DNA of 64,000 nt from Candidatus Opimibacter iunctus (GCA_016716665.1 JADJVH010000010.1:124001-188000), one strand, 5' to 3'. Shown: positions 50,065 through 58,674, counted from the first letter of the stretch. The notes: generated by a model not told the origin, from the sequence alone. Made by a program: numbers and translations.

Positions 50065-50276
50065 GTTTTGCCGCCTACGGGGCAAGATTATTTTTCTTGT
50101 CCCTTTGCTACCAACCTTTTGCCCCGACGGGGCAATGATTTTAAACCGATTATTGTTATTTGCGTCCAGGCCTCTTAGGCTTCTTGAGCTTCTTGAGCCC
50201 ATTTTTCACTCTTCACTTTTCATTGGTTGCTGAGCTGTAGCACTTGGATGCGTTTGGCAAGTCGAAGCATTCACTT
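50065..50276. repeat. Dispersed repeat B and GCTGAGC/GTCGAAG element
   Basis: 50065-50136 repeats the two-hairpin layout of 39641-39708: TTTTGCCGCCTACGGGGC, then GCTACCAACC, then TTTTGCCCCGACGGGGCA. 50222-50276 is GGTTGCTGAGCTGTAGCACT...CAAGTCGAAGCAT. The 508-bp gap 49783-50290 has no supported gene. Confidence 0.7.
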
Positions 50277-50290
50277 AACTTCACGTTCCC

Positions 50291-51511
50291 ATGACAACGA
50301 TTGCCTATATCACCCCCAACTTCACCGCCAATGCCGTGCGGTTTATCGAGTCCCTCACCTCCCTCTACGATGTGCGCCTGGTGGTCATCAGCCAGGAACC
50401 GGTAGAACTGCTTCCATCATGGCAGCAGAGCCGGATATTTATATCCAGGGAGGTCCCTGATGTCTTTGACAAGTGGACCCTGATCAAGACCCTGACTGAT
50501 CTCCAGAAAATCACAGGGCCGTTTCACAGGATATTAGGTGCAACGGAGCAGCTCCAGGTCCCTATGGCAGAAGCGCGCCTGGCGGTAGGCATACCGGGTA
50601 TGAATACGGAGACCGCCCTCAATTTCAGGGACAAGGCGAGGATGAAGATGCTCTTTAATGAAAACAAGATCCCCTGTGCCCGTCACGCCCTCACCCATGA
50701 CCTGGAAAGCGCCCTTGAGTTTGCCCGCAAATGCCCATATCCGGTTGTCGCCAAACCAGTGGCTGGGGCCGGCTCACAGTCCACGTACAGGGTGAGCAAT
50801 GATGAGGAGATGCTTGCTGCCTTTTCTTCCCTTGGTCATGCCGTAGCCGATGGCGTGATCATCGAAGAGTTTATCCAGGGGGAAGAATTTTCACTGGATA
50901 CCTTTATGCTCAATGGCAAGATCCTGGGACAGACGATCAACCATTATTATCCTACACCACTTGAAGCAATGACCAATCCGTGGATACAGTGGAGGGTGAT
51001 GCTGCGCAAGGAACATAACGGAAGGGCCTTTGATGATATCCGGAAAGCCGGCAAGAAAGCGCTTGATGTACTCGGTATGAAAACCGGCCTGGCCCATATG
51101 GAATGGTTCAGAAGAAAAGATGGCAGCATCGCGATCTCTGAAATTGCTGCACGCCCACCTGGTGCACAGTTTACCACACTGATCTCCCGCGCCTGCGATT
51201 TTGATGCCATACGTGCCTGGGCCAGACTCATGATCTATGATGAGCCTGTCACGACTGAAATCAAATACAGCAGCGGTGCAGCCTATCTGCGTGGCCAGGG
51301 GCATGGTTGTGTCTCCCGTGTCGAAGGTCTTGATATCGTTCGTTCGAGATATGCCGACATCATCACAGATATCCGCATCCCCAAGCCCGGACAGGAAAAA
51401 TCTGCCAGCTATGAAGGCGAAGGGTATATCATCCTACGTCATCCGGACTCTAAAGTAGTGGAGAGTGCATTGAAGGATATCGTCGAAACCGTCCGCGTAG
51501 TCCTCGCTTGA
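50291..51511 (+). CDS. ATP-grasp domain protein
   Basis: A 406-residue ATP-grasp enzyme. It has an N-terminal pre-grasp region (1-100), then NFRDKARMKMLFNENKIP, the ATP-binding YPVVAKPVAGAGSQST (about 152-167), IIEEFIQGEEFSLDTF and the Mg2+-binding AISEIAARPPGAQ (about 278-290). Family members form amide or peptide bonds between a carboxylate and an amine. The substrate is not predictable. It may be co-transcribed with galM, although 138 bp of hairpin-rich DNA separates them. Confidence 0.85.
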   Translation: MTTIAYITPNFTANAVRFIESLTSLYDVRLVVISQEPVELLPSWQQSRIFISREVPDVFDKWTLIKTLTDLQKITGPFHRILGATEQLQVPMAEARLAVGIPGMNTETALNFRDKARMKMLFNENKIPCARHALTHDLESALEFARKCPYPVVAKPVAGAGSQSTYRVSNDEEMLAAFSSLGHAVADGVIIEEFIQGEEFSLDTFMLNGKILGQTINHYYPTPLEAMTNPWIQWRVMLRKEHNGRAFDDIRKAGKKALDVLGMKTGLAHMEWFRRKDGSIAISEIAARPPGAQFTTLISRACDFDAIRAWARLMIYDEPVTTEIKYSSGAAYLRGQGHGCVSRVEGLDIVRSRYADIITDIRIPKPGQEKSASYEGEGYIILRHPDSKVVESALKDIVETVRVVLA

Positions 51512-51533
51512 CCGTAGGTCAAGCCTGGGACTG

Positions 51534-51625
51534 TGTAAGAAAGTAAGACTGTGAGACAGTAAGAAATATCGTTAGAGGCCACAGGCCTCAAAAATCAGTG
51601 CTGGGCTTAGTTTGCAACTAAGCCC
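51534..51625. repeat. 8-bp array and two palindromes between ATP-grasp gene and galM
   Basis: 51534-51566 has degenerate GTAAGAAA/GTAAGACT/GTGAGACA units. GAGGCC-ACA-GGCCTC lies at 51575-51589 and GGGCTTAGTT-TGC-AACTAAGCCC at 51603-51625, both perfect. Neither is followed by a U-tract in the + direction, so they are not clear terminators. Confidence 0.6.
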
Positions 51626-51649
51626 GCGTACGTCAGATCAAAGAAATAT

Positions 51650-52747
51650 ATGGCTGGTAAAAAGGTCCCCTTTAGGGGATTTAGGGGTAAACGAATCTTC
51701 GGCACCACACCCTCCGGTGAGGTCGTCACAGAATATACCCTGACCAACCTCCATGGCCTGGAGATGAAAGTCATCGATTACGGATGTACGATCACTTCAC
51801 TGCAGGTGCCGGATCGCAATGGGGTGATAGGCGATATTGTGCTTGGGTATGATACGCTGGAAGGCTATCTGCAATCTGATGCTTACCTGGGCTGTGTCGT
51901 AGGGCGCTTTGCAAACAGGATCGCACATGGTAAATTCTTGTTGGAGGGAAAAGAATATACACTCGCCACTAATCTGCCTCCGCACCACCTGCATGGCGGT
52001 GTCAACAATTTCAGCAAAACAATCTGGTCCGCGGAGGAATTGATTTGCGAAGACGGTGTTGGCATCCTCTTTACTCATTTGAGTCCGGATGGAGATGAAG
52101 GATATCCTGGCAACCTGCAACTGGAAGTAAAATACCTTTTAGGGGATGATAACACCTTGTCATTTGAATATCACGCCACAACAGACAAGACTACCATCAT
52201 CAACCTGACACAGCATACGTACTTCAACCTCAACAGCACAGAAGCAAATATCCTTGGTCATACACTGATGATTGATGCCGATCACTTTTTGCCGGCAGAT
52301 GAAACGATGATACCAACAGGCGAAAAACGAAAGGTTGATGGAACTCCTTTTGATTTCAGAAACCCCAAACCCGTTGGACGTGATATTGATTCGGATGACA
52401 ATCAATTGATCATTGGACATGGATATGATCATTGCTTTATCATCAGGGATGGTGCCGATGTCATGCGTCATACGGCCACGCTGGACGATGTTCAAAGCGG
52501 ACGCAGGATAGATGTCTTTACTACTGAACCCGGAGTGCAACTATACACCGCCAATTTTCTGCACAGTGCCATGCCTGGTAAAAACAATTTTGCGCTAACA
52601 CCACGATCAGGCCTGTGCCTGGAAACACAACATTTTCCAGATTCACCTAATCAACCCGACTTTCCATCAGTAGTGTTGGAGGCAGGAGCGAAATATTATT
52701 CAAAAACCCTTTTAAAATTCTCTTCGGAAAATTCCAAAACAGAATGA
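51650..52747 (+). CDS. galM: Aldose 1-epimerase (mutarotase)
   Basis: Interconverts alpha and beta anomers of aldoses such as galactose and glucose. The 365-residue protein has the GalM pattern: ITSLQVPDRNGVIGDIVLGY, YLGCVVGRFANRIAHGKF and HHLHGGVNNFSKTIW. Then come NLTQHTYFNL with the catalytic His and, near the C terminus, FTTEPGVQLYTANFL with the catalytic Glu. No signal peptide is evident, so it is probably cytoplasmic. Terminated by a strong hairpin. Confidence 0.93.
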   Translation: MAGKKVPFRGFRGKRIFGTTPSGEVVTEYTLTNLHGLEMKVIDYGCTITSLQVPDRNGVIGDIVLGYDTLEGYLQSDAYLGCVVGRFANRIAHGKFLLEGKEYTLATNLPPHHLHGGVNNFSKTIWSAEELICEDGVGILFTHLSPDGDEGYPGNLQLEVKYLLGDDNTLSFEYHATTDKTTIINLTQHTYFNLNSTEANILGHTLMIDADHFLPADETMIPTGEKRKVDGTPFDFRNPKPVGRDIDSDDNQLIIGHGYDHCFIIRDGADVMRHTATLDDVQSGRRIDVFTTEPGVQLYTANFLHSAMPGKNNFALTPRSGLCLETQHFPDSPNQPDFPSVVLEAGAKYYSKTLLKFSSENSKTE

Positions 52748-52770
52748 CCTTTCAAAAAAGTTAAGGGATA

Positions 52771-52812
52771 AAAAAAGGTAGGGGTTCAAAATATTGAACC
52801 CCTACCTTTTTT
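52771..52812. terminator. Bidirectional intrinsic terminator after galM
   Basis: Near-perfect stem with arms 52771-52789 and 52794-52812 and an AATA loop; A6 on the left and T7 on the right. Stem core GGTAGGGGTTCAA. It serves galM (+) and the OmpA-type gene (-). Confidence 0.92.
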
Positions 52813-52856
52813 TGAATCCTTATTTCATTTTTCTCTTTTCACTTTTCATTCTTCGT

Positions 52857-54635
52857 TTAAAGAGATACAATCTTGATCTCTACCCGCTGATTCTTTTTCC
52901 GTCCTTCGACCGTCTGGTTTGAAGCTACGGGTTGGCGTTTGCCATATCCTTTATAAGAGATCCGTGATTCCGGTATCCCTTTATCGTATAGATACTCGGC
53001 GATATCCTTTGCACGGGCAGTGGACAGCTTGTCGCAGTATGCATCTTCCGGAAGGCTGTTGGTGTGCCCGCCGATTTCGATATTGACCTTGTCGTTGTCC
53101 TTGAGGAATGTATAGATCTCCTCCAGTACTGCATAAGATTCCGGCTTGATCGTCGAGCTATCCGCTTCAAAATAGAGCTTGTCTACGCGTATGGTCTGTC
53201 CGACAGCAATCGTGGTGATGTCAAGGGTCTTGAGCACTTTCTCTCCTTCCATAGTGACTGATGCCGAAGCGATACATCCATTGGCATCGATGACCGTCAA
53301 TGTATGGGATCCCTCAGGAAGCTTCATGGCTTGTGCTGCTGTCTCGCCATTGCTCCATCGGAATTCATAGGGCTCTACTCCGCCGGTCACCTTACCACTT
53401 GCTTTTCCGTCTGTGGCCAGGATGTCAGATGATTTTGCATTGACCAGGGTCGACACAGTCATGGGAGGGGATGCCGGAATGATGCCACTGGCCAGGATTG
53501 ACTTACCCATCTGATCAGTAACCGTCACCTGGTACAGGCCTGCGGGAAGGCCTGTTGCTTCTTCGCCTGTGCCGAAATTATTGGACCAGGCATAGCTATA
53601 CGGAGGCACACCGCCGGCGGCTTTGACCAGGAGTTGCCCGGTGGCCATACCTGTGCAAACGGGCGTTGATTTGACTTCTACGACGGCCGCCAGGTTATTC
53701 CCTTTCACTACAGGTTCTACCACCTTGGTTGTATCCTCGATCACTTTCGAAAGTCCGTTGTGTCCGGCCATCCATACATTCTTACCAGGTCCCTGGGATA
53801 GGAGGATCATCTGGTCTGATTCTCCGCCTTCATTCATACTGATGATTTTTTCCTGGTAAGGGTCGTATTTGACCAGCATGTTTGAAGCGATATAGATGAG
53901 GCCCTTTGAGTCCGAAGACAATGCTTTTACAGGTCCCTCGACCAGGTCGCGCCAGGCCTTTATAGGATACCACCGGTTGTTGTAGTCGACCAGCCACATG
54001 CTACTATCAGCTGCGATCCAGGACCCTTCGTCTGTATACGTTATGGCAGTGACCGCCTGCTTCTCTTCGTAGAGTTTCCACTTGTTATTGGTGATCCTTA
54101 CTACACCGGCCTTTGAACCAATCCAGCGGATCCCATAGGGGTCTCTGTAGATGAAGGTGATCTCATTGCTTTTCAGGACCCCATCATCTGTCGTGTATTG
54201 CTGGACTATTTTCTCCTGGGGTATAGAGACCGTAGAGACTCCGTTGAGTGTCCCAACCCAGATCATGGATTTGGAGACATCCATGCAGGTGGCTCCCGAT
54301 CCGGCGTCCACCTTGATCACTTTACCGGTGGATGTAAATTGGATAGACCCATCCCTGGAGAGCATGATCAGGCCATACTCATCTGACCAGTCTACGTCCA
54401 TGATAGCATCACCGACAGACATTGGCTGCGCCCGATAGCTGTTGGAGGGGATCATAAATACATCCACACTGGTGGCAACATACATATTGCCCGTAGAGTC
54501 ATGGGCGATGGCCCTGTAGGCCACCTTTGGGGGAATGCCTTCAATCTGCTGTACCTTCTTGAGGGACTGGGCAGAGACGGAAACCATGAAAAAGAGAAAA
54601 GGCAATATCCTCAATACATTCTTGATCATCGACAT
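52857..54635 (-). CDS. OmpA-family protein with propeller and SprB-like repeats
   Basis: About 592 residues from the ATG at 54635, which starts a signal peptide (VLRILPFLFFMVSVSAQ). Residues ~20-310 form a propeller of 'two-component regulator' type (WVGTLNGVSTVSIP, WIGSKAGVVRITNNKW). Two SprB-like/PKD-like repeats follow (AAGGVPPYSYAWSNN, VTGGVEPYEFRWSNG). The C-terminal ~110 residues are an OmpA peptidoglycan-binding domain (KLYFEADSSTIKPES, GHTNSLPEDAYCDKLSTARA). It likely spans the envelope, holding a large outer-membrane or periplasmic sensor-like part to peptidoglycan; such mixed architectures are common in gliding or T9SS-bearing Bacteroidota. Confidence 0.82.
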   Translation of the reverse strand: MSMIKNVLRILPFLFFMVSVSAQSLKKVQQIEGIPPKVAYRAIAHDSTGNMYVATSVDVFMIPSNSYRAQPMSVGDAIMDVDWSDEYGLIMLSRDGSIQFTSTGKVIKVDAGSGATCMDVSKSMIWVGTLNGVSTVSIPQEKIVQQYTTDDGVLKSNEITFIYRDPYGIRWIGSKAGVVRITNNKWKLYEEKQAVTAITYTDEGSWIAADSSMWLVDYNNRWYPIKAWRDLVEGPVKALSSDSKGLIYIASNMLVKYDPYQEKIISMNEGGESDQMILLSQGPGKNVWMAGHNGLSKVIEDTTKVVEPVVKGNNLAAVVEVKSTPVCTGMATGQLLVKAAGGVPPYSYAWSNNFGTGEEATGLPAGLYQVTVTDQMGKSILASGIIPASPPMTVSTLVNAKSSDILATDGKASGKVTGGVEPYEFRWSNGETAAQAMKLPEGSHTLTVIDANGCIASASVTMEGEKVLKTLDITTIAVGQTIRVDKLYFEADSSTIKPESYAVLEEIYTFLKDNDKVNIEIGGHTNSLPEDAYCDKLSTARAKDIAEYLYDKGIPESRISYKGYGKRQPVASNQTVEGRKKNQRVEIKIVSL

Positions 54636-54681
54636 ACTATACATATTGTGATTAATAAACGGATATCTATCCATTCAGACA

Positions 54682-54689
54682 CAAAGATA
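54682..54689 (-). promoter_or_regulatory. Candidate -7 box TATCTTTG of the OmpA-type gene
   Basis: Minus-strand TATCTTTG matches TAnnTTTG. It lies 46 bp upstream of the preferred start at 54635 and only 7 bp before the farthest possible ATG at 54674. Confidence 0.5.
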
Positions 54690-54730
54690 ACTGCAATTAA
54701 TGGTGGGATATTTTAATGTCGCTTGCGGTG

Positions 54731-55060
54731 TCAGGACAAAATCATATTCTCCTGATTATCATATTCTACGGAGAGCTTCACTTTCATCCCCAGAGCATCC
54801 ATGATGGGAAGGATCGTCACCAGGCGGAAGTTTTTAGTATTGTTTTCGATCTTCGAGATCTGTGCCTTTTGAACACCCACCAGTGCGCCAAGTTGCTCCT
54901 GGCTTAGTTTTTTGCGTTTGCGGGCTTCCTTGATCATGGAGCCAAGGATATCCATACGAAGTTCATATTCAAATTTTTCTCTGGATGGTGTGCCCCGTTT
55001 TCCAAAAAGTTCTTCAGTGAGATCATCAATAGATTTTAGTTTCATCTTAGTCTTGTTCAT
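54731..55060 (-). CDS. higA: HigA-like antitoxin, XRE-family HTH
   Basis: A 109-residue DNA-binding protein with a Cro/C1 HTH near 42-97 (GSMIKEARKRKKLSQEQLGA, then VQKAQISKIENNTKNF). The preceding N-terminal part is charged and probably the toxin-binding arm. It sits 1 bp after the HigB-like stop, the usual toxin-first order of HigBA pairs, and would repress its own operon. Confidence 0.85.
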   Translation of the reverse strand: MNKTKMKLKSIDDLTEELFGKRGTPSREKFEYELRMDILGSMIKEARKRKKLSQEQLGALVGVQKAQISKIENNTKNFRLVTILPIMDALGMKVKLSVEYDNQENMILS

Positions 55061-55061
55061 T

Positions 55062-55391
55062 TCAGCGAATATTTAAATACGAAACCCTCAATCGTTGTGC
55101 TTTTACAATTTCTTTTAATGGTGTTTTTTGTGTTCGCTTATATATCCCATGAGTGCAGACAACCAATGCCTTTTCGTCTGGGCTCCAGAACGCAAACAAT
55201 CTCACCTGTCGATTGGCATATTTCGTTCTGAATTCCCAAATATTTTTATTCAATTTCTTAAACAATTCCGGGTCATGAATCTCTCTTGATTTCTCCATAT
55301 TAAACGTGACCTTGTCTTTGATTTTCTCATCAAGACTTTATATAAATTGCCAGGCTTCATCCATGAAGAGGATGTCAAATCTAGTTTTCAT
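55062..55391 (-). pseudogene. higB: HigB-like toxin with premature TAA at codon 18
   Basis: A full-length RelE/HigB frame runs from ATG 55391 to 55062 (109 codons), but codon 18 is TAA (55338-55340): ...ATA TAA AGT CTT..., where homologs would read a sense residue such as FIKSLDE. The rest is typical of HigB (IWEFRTKYANRQVRLFAFW, LVVCTHGIYKRTQKTP). Translation could restart at the ATG at 55298 (MEKSREI), giving a 78-residue protein without the first helix, likely inactive. Either the toxin is lost or the base is an error. Confidence 0.8.
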
Positions 55392-55540
55392 CTGGTGAAG
55401 TCAAACTAAGGTTATAAAGATAATGAAGTTTCCCTTTTGGGATACTTTTCTGATCCTTTCAGAACCTTAATTTAGGGTGGAATGAGGTCAAAAAGCAAGT
55501 CCAAATTGGATGCGCGCCATATTTCAGCATAAATTACACC

Positions 55541-56695
55541 ATGAAACGAAAAATCAGGATGGGTATGATCGGCGGGGGCCGTGGAGCTTTTATTGGTGGA
55601 GTACACCGGATGGCCGCAGCCCTTGATGGGCAGATCGAACTGGTGTGCGGGGCATTCAGCTCAGATCCGGAACGATCCAGGCTCAGTGGTGCTGATCTGT
55701 TTCTGTCCCCGGAAAGATGCTACGGTTCATATGAAGAAATGATCCGCACTGAAGCCTCGCTTCCTGAAAATATTCGCATGGATCTGGTGTCTATTGTGAC
55801 GCCAAACTACATGCATTTTGATCCTGCCATGATGGCCCTGGACCATGGCTTCCATGTCGTGTGTGATAAACCGGTTTGCCTAAGCCTTCACGAAGCCCGC
55901 CAACTGCGCGATAAGGTCAAATCAACATGTCTCCTGTTTGCCCTTACCCACAACTACACCGGATACCCAATGGTCAAGCAGGCCAGGCAAATGATTGCAC
56001 ATGGTGAGCTTGGTGAAATACGAAGAGTGATAGTAGAGTATCCACAAGGTTGGTTGAGCACTGCCTTGGAGGCTACCGATCAAAAACAAGCTGCATGGCG
56101 CACAGATCCGAATCGTTCGGGTGCTGCAGGAGCAATGGGCGATATCGGCACGCATGCAGAAAACCTTGCTGAATATGTGACTGGCTTGAAAATTGCAAGC
56201 CTATGCGCGGACCTGCACACGCATGTAGCCGGACGCAGACTGGATGATGACGGCAGTGTCTTGCTGCGGATGAACAACGGGGCCCGCGGTGTTTTATATG
56301 CCAGCCAGATCTCGGCAGGTGAAGAAAATAATCTGCGTATTCGTGTCTATGGCGAGAAAGGCAGTCTCGACTGGTCACAGATGGAACCCAACTCCCTGAC
56401 GGTACGATGGCCTGATCAACCTATGCAAGTCATGCGCACCGGTGTAGGTGCCCTCTATCCGGAAGCTCAAGCGCACACACGCATTCCCGCAGGACATCCT
56501 GAAGGATACATCGAAGCATTTGCCAACATCTACAGGAATGTGGCCTATTGTATCCAGGCAATAATTTCAAACGAACCGGTTGATCCGCTTTACAATGACT
56601 TTCCATCTATCGAAGATGGCGTCAGGGGAATGGCATTTATCGAAGCAGTAGTGCGGTCCGGAAGGCAGGATGAAACAAAATGGATTCGCTTTTAA
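55541..56695 (+). CDS. Gfo/Idh/MocA family oxidoreductase
   Basis: A 384-residue NAD(P)-dependent oxidoreductase of the Gfo/Idh/MocA family. The N-terminal Rossmann motif is GMIGGGRGAFIGGVHRMAA (8-26). VCDKPVCLSLHEARQLR gives the EKP-type dehydrogenase motif (DKP here). The C-terminal substrate domain has GAMGDIGTHAENLAEYVTG with the catalytic His. It probably oxidises or reduces a sugar or inositol-type substrate. It stands alone, and a potential partner (inositol phosphatase) is 1 kb downstream but not adjacent. Confidence 0.92.
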   Translation: MKRKIRMGMIGGGRGAFIGGVHRMAAALDGQIELVCGAFSSDPERSRLSGADLFLSPERCYGSYEEMIRTEASLPENIRMDLVSIVTPNYMHFDPAMMALDHGFHVVCDKPVCLSLHEARQLRDKVKSTCLLFALTHNYTGYPMVKQARQMIAHGELGEIRRVIVEYPQGWLSTALEATDQKQAAWRTDPNRSGAAGAMGDIGTHAENLAEYVTGLKIASLCADLHTHVAGRRLDDDGSVLLRMNNGARGVLYASQISAGEENNLRIRVYGEKGSLDWSQMEPNSLTVRWPDQPMQVMRTGVGALYPEAQAHTRIPAGHPEGYIEAFANIYRNVAYCIQAIISNEPVDPLYNDFPSIEDGVRGMAFIEAVVRSGRQDETKWIRF

Positions 56696-57013
56696 CCAGG
56701 TTTAGCTCTTCCTCCTGTCACGCAAGTGTTACCTCCGGTGTGTGAATTATACAATCTGTACTCGTAATTGTGTAACGGTTGATGACATCGATGACATTAC
56801 CTTTATACCAGAAGAAAGGTGCAATTATAAAGATTATTAGTTCTTTTTTGGGTGTTATGCAAAGGCCACTTTATTTACTTGCGCGGCTAGTATCCGCTAA
56901 AATAAATAAGTGGTTTTTTTTGTGCCGCATACTGTGATCCCTTGGCTGGATATTATCGGTACTTGCATGTCCATCAGGCAAAAGAGATTGACATGTCGTT
57001 TTCAGGACTTCAC
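56696..57013. other. 318-bp intergenic region with no recognised feature
   Basis: AT-rich sequence between the oxidoreductase gene and the convergent DUF1572 gene. I see no coding frame, repeat family, promoter consensus or strong hairpin that I can support. Confidence 0.6.
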
Positions 57014-57571
57014 CTACTTGCTTCCTTCGGTAAAATGTTCCATCCGCTGACCTCCTTCAGATTTTCCCTTGTTGTATGTAGCTGATCCGCCTTTCGGAAT
57101 AGAAAGTGATGTCCAGTCGCCTTCATTGAACAGTCGCGCCAGGTAAACGATCTGCCCTATGTGGTAGGCATAGTGTGCCAGTTGTCTCATGATCGCATCT
57201 TCTACGGTCTGCCCCATATTGCGGATGTATACTGTCTTACCGAGGTCGTCCGGGGTCAATCCATTGAGGGCGGCAAACAGGCAGGCCCAGCCTTCATTCC
57301 ATTGATGCATGACCTCTGTGTGTGTCGATGCCGCTTCTTCAAATTCTTCATCGCGCTTGCGCCATTCTTTTTCGCCATCTGTCGTCAGAAAATCTGTCCA
57401 GCGGGATAGCATATTGCCATGCAGGTGCTTGACGATCACACTGATGCTGTTGCTTTTCGCATCCGGCATGTGAAAGAGGGCTTCGTCCCTGACCTGTGCC
57501 ATGGCCTTTTCGCCAAGGGATTTGTAGTACTCAAAAACACTGATGGTGTTTTTTATGGTTTGCATCATCAT
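57014..57571 (-). CDS. DinB-like/DUF1572 protein
   Basis: A 185-residue four-helix-bundle protein of the DinB/DUF1572 family: ISVIVKHLHGNMLSRWTDFL has the conserved His, ADGLTPDDL-like NGLTPDDLGKTVYI is near the middle and AHYAYHIGQIVYLARL has the second His pair. DinB-fold proteins often bind a divalent metal and act as thiol-dependent transferases (as bacillithiol transferases do). The actual activity is unknown. ATG at 57571 is used; two following ATGs are also possible. Confidence 0.8.
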   Translation of the reverse strand: MMMQTIKNTISVFEYYKSLGEKAMAQVRDEALFHMPDAKSNSISVIVKHLHGNMLSRWTDFLTTDGEKEWRKRDEEFEEAASTHTEVMHQWNEGWACLFAALNGLTPDDLGKTVYIRNMGQTVEDAIMRQLAHYAYHIGQIVYLARLFNEGDWTSLSIPKGGSATYNKGKSEGGQRMEHFTEGSK

Positions 57572-57594
57572 GGTTTAAATCTAAGAAGAATTTT

Positions 57595-57766
57595 CGCGCA
57601 GAGACGCAGAGACGCAGCACATAAATCCTCTCCGTGAACTCCATACTTTGGTTTCGCGCAATGACGCAACGACGCAACGTATAACTCCTCTCCGTGTAGT
57701 TGCAAACTGCTGACCGAAGATTGCCAACTGATTACTCCTTGCTCCTTGCTCCATGCCCCCTGCTCT
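57595..57766. repeat. 8-bp and 7-bp intergenic repeats upstream of the inositol phosphatase gene
   Basis: 57595-57619 (GAGACGCA units), 57654-57680 (GCAATGAC/GCAACGAC units) and 57733-57766 (CTTGCTC-type 7-bp units) fill most of the ~200-bp gap. The -7 box TATCTTTA at 57770-57777 follows. Confidence 0.7.
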
Positions 57767-57769
57767 TCC

Positions 57770-57777
57770 TATCTTTA
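57770..57777 (+). promoter_or_regulatory. Candidate -7 box TATCTTTA of the inositol phosphatase gene
   Basis: TATCTTTA with only CCCC between it and the ATG at 57782. The same spacing at 37635 suggests leaderless transcripts. Confidence 0.45.
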
Positions 57778-57781
57778 CCCC

Positions 57782-58576
57782 ATGGACCTTAAATCAATCC
57801 TTGACCAGGCAATGGTCGTCACCCTGGAAGCTGCTGATTTCATTCGCTCGCAGGCTGGAAAAGTTACGGCAGATGACGTCATCACCAAGTCCAGAAACTC
57901 CCTGGTGAGTTATGTCGACAAGACCGCTGAAGAAATCCTCGTCAAAGGCCTGGGGAATATCATCCCCGGCGCGGGTTTTATCACCGAAGAAGAGACGGTG
58001 ACTCAGCAGAAGTCTGAATACACCTGGATCCTCGATCCACTGGATGGAACGACCAATTTTCTCCAGCAGATACCTGTGTACTCGGTATCCGTAGGCCTGG
58101 TGCATGATGGCCGGATCGTGCTGGGTATCGTCAGTGATGTGGAGCGCAGAGAAACGTTCTATGCCTGGAAGGGAGGTGGGGCATGGTGTAATGGGGAGCG
58201 GATTTCCGTTTCAGGACGAACTGACGTCCAGGATGCTGTGGTAGCCACCGGGTTTCCTTATGCTTCGAGGGATGTATTACCTCAGCTCACTGCTGTATTT
58301 GAGTATTTCCTGAAAAACGCGAGAGGAATACGGCGGCTTGGCTCTGCAGCCATAGATCTGGCTTATGTTGCGTGCGGTCGATTTGATGTATACTATGAAA
58401 CCACGCTCAATCCGTGGGATATTGCGGGTGGCATCATCATCTTGGAGGAAGCTGGTGGAATCGTCACTGATTTTTCGGGGCAGGGTGATATGATGGACAA
58501 CGGGCAGGTCATCGCTGGTCCCCAGAAGATACATGCTGCTGCAGCGGCTCATATCCGCACCATATTCGGGGCTTAG
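57782..58576 (+). CDS. Inositol-monophosphatase family protein
   Basis: A 264-residue Mg2+-dependent phosphatase of the inositol monophosphatase family (SuhB/ImpA group). The metal-binding sequence is in GFITEEET, WILDPLDGTTNF and WDIAGGIIILEEAGG (the catalytic W-D-x-A-G). The ATG at 57782 follows the promoter-like TATCTTTA; the longer frame is unsupported. Substrates may include inositol 1-phosphate or other small phosphates. Confidence 0.92.
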   Translation: MDLKSILDQAMVVTLEAADFIRSQAGKVTADDVITKSRNSLVSYVDKTAEEILVKGLGNIIPGAGFITEEETVTQQKSEYTWILDPLDGTTNFLQQIPVYSVSVGLVHDGRIVLGIVSDVERRETFYAWKGGGAWCNGERISVSGRTDVQDAVVATGFPYASRDVLPQLTAVFEYFLKNARGIRRLGSAAIDLAYVACGRFDVYYETTLNPWDIAGGIIILEEAGGIVTDFSGQGDMMDNGQVIAGPQKIHAAAAAHIRTIFGA

Positions 58577-58674
58577 TCGATAGTGACCCCAACCATGTCT
58601 ATTTGACCAGGGTTGGTTGACCGCTTTTGTCCGGCAGGCCCTATCTTTATCCCTTACAGGGCTAACCTCAACTT

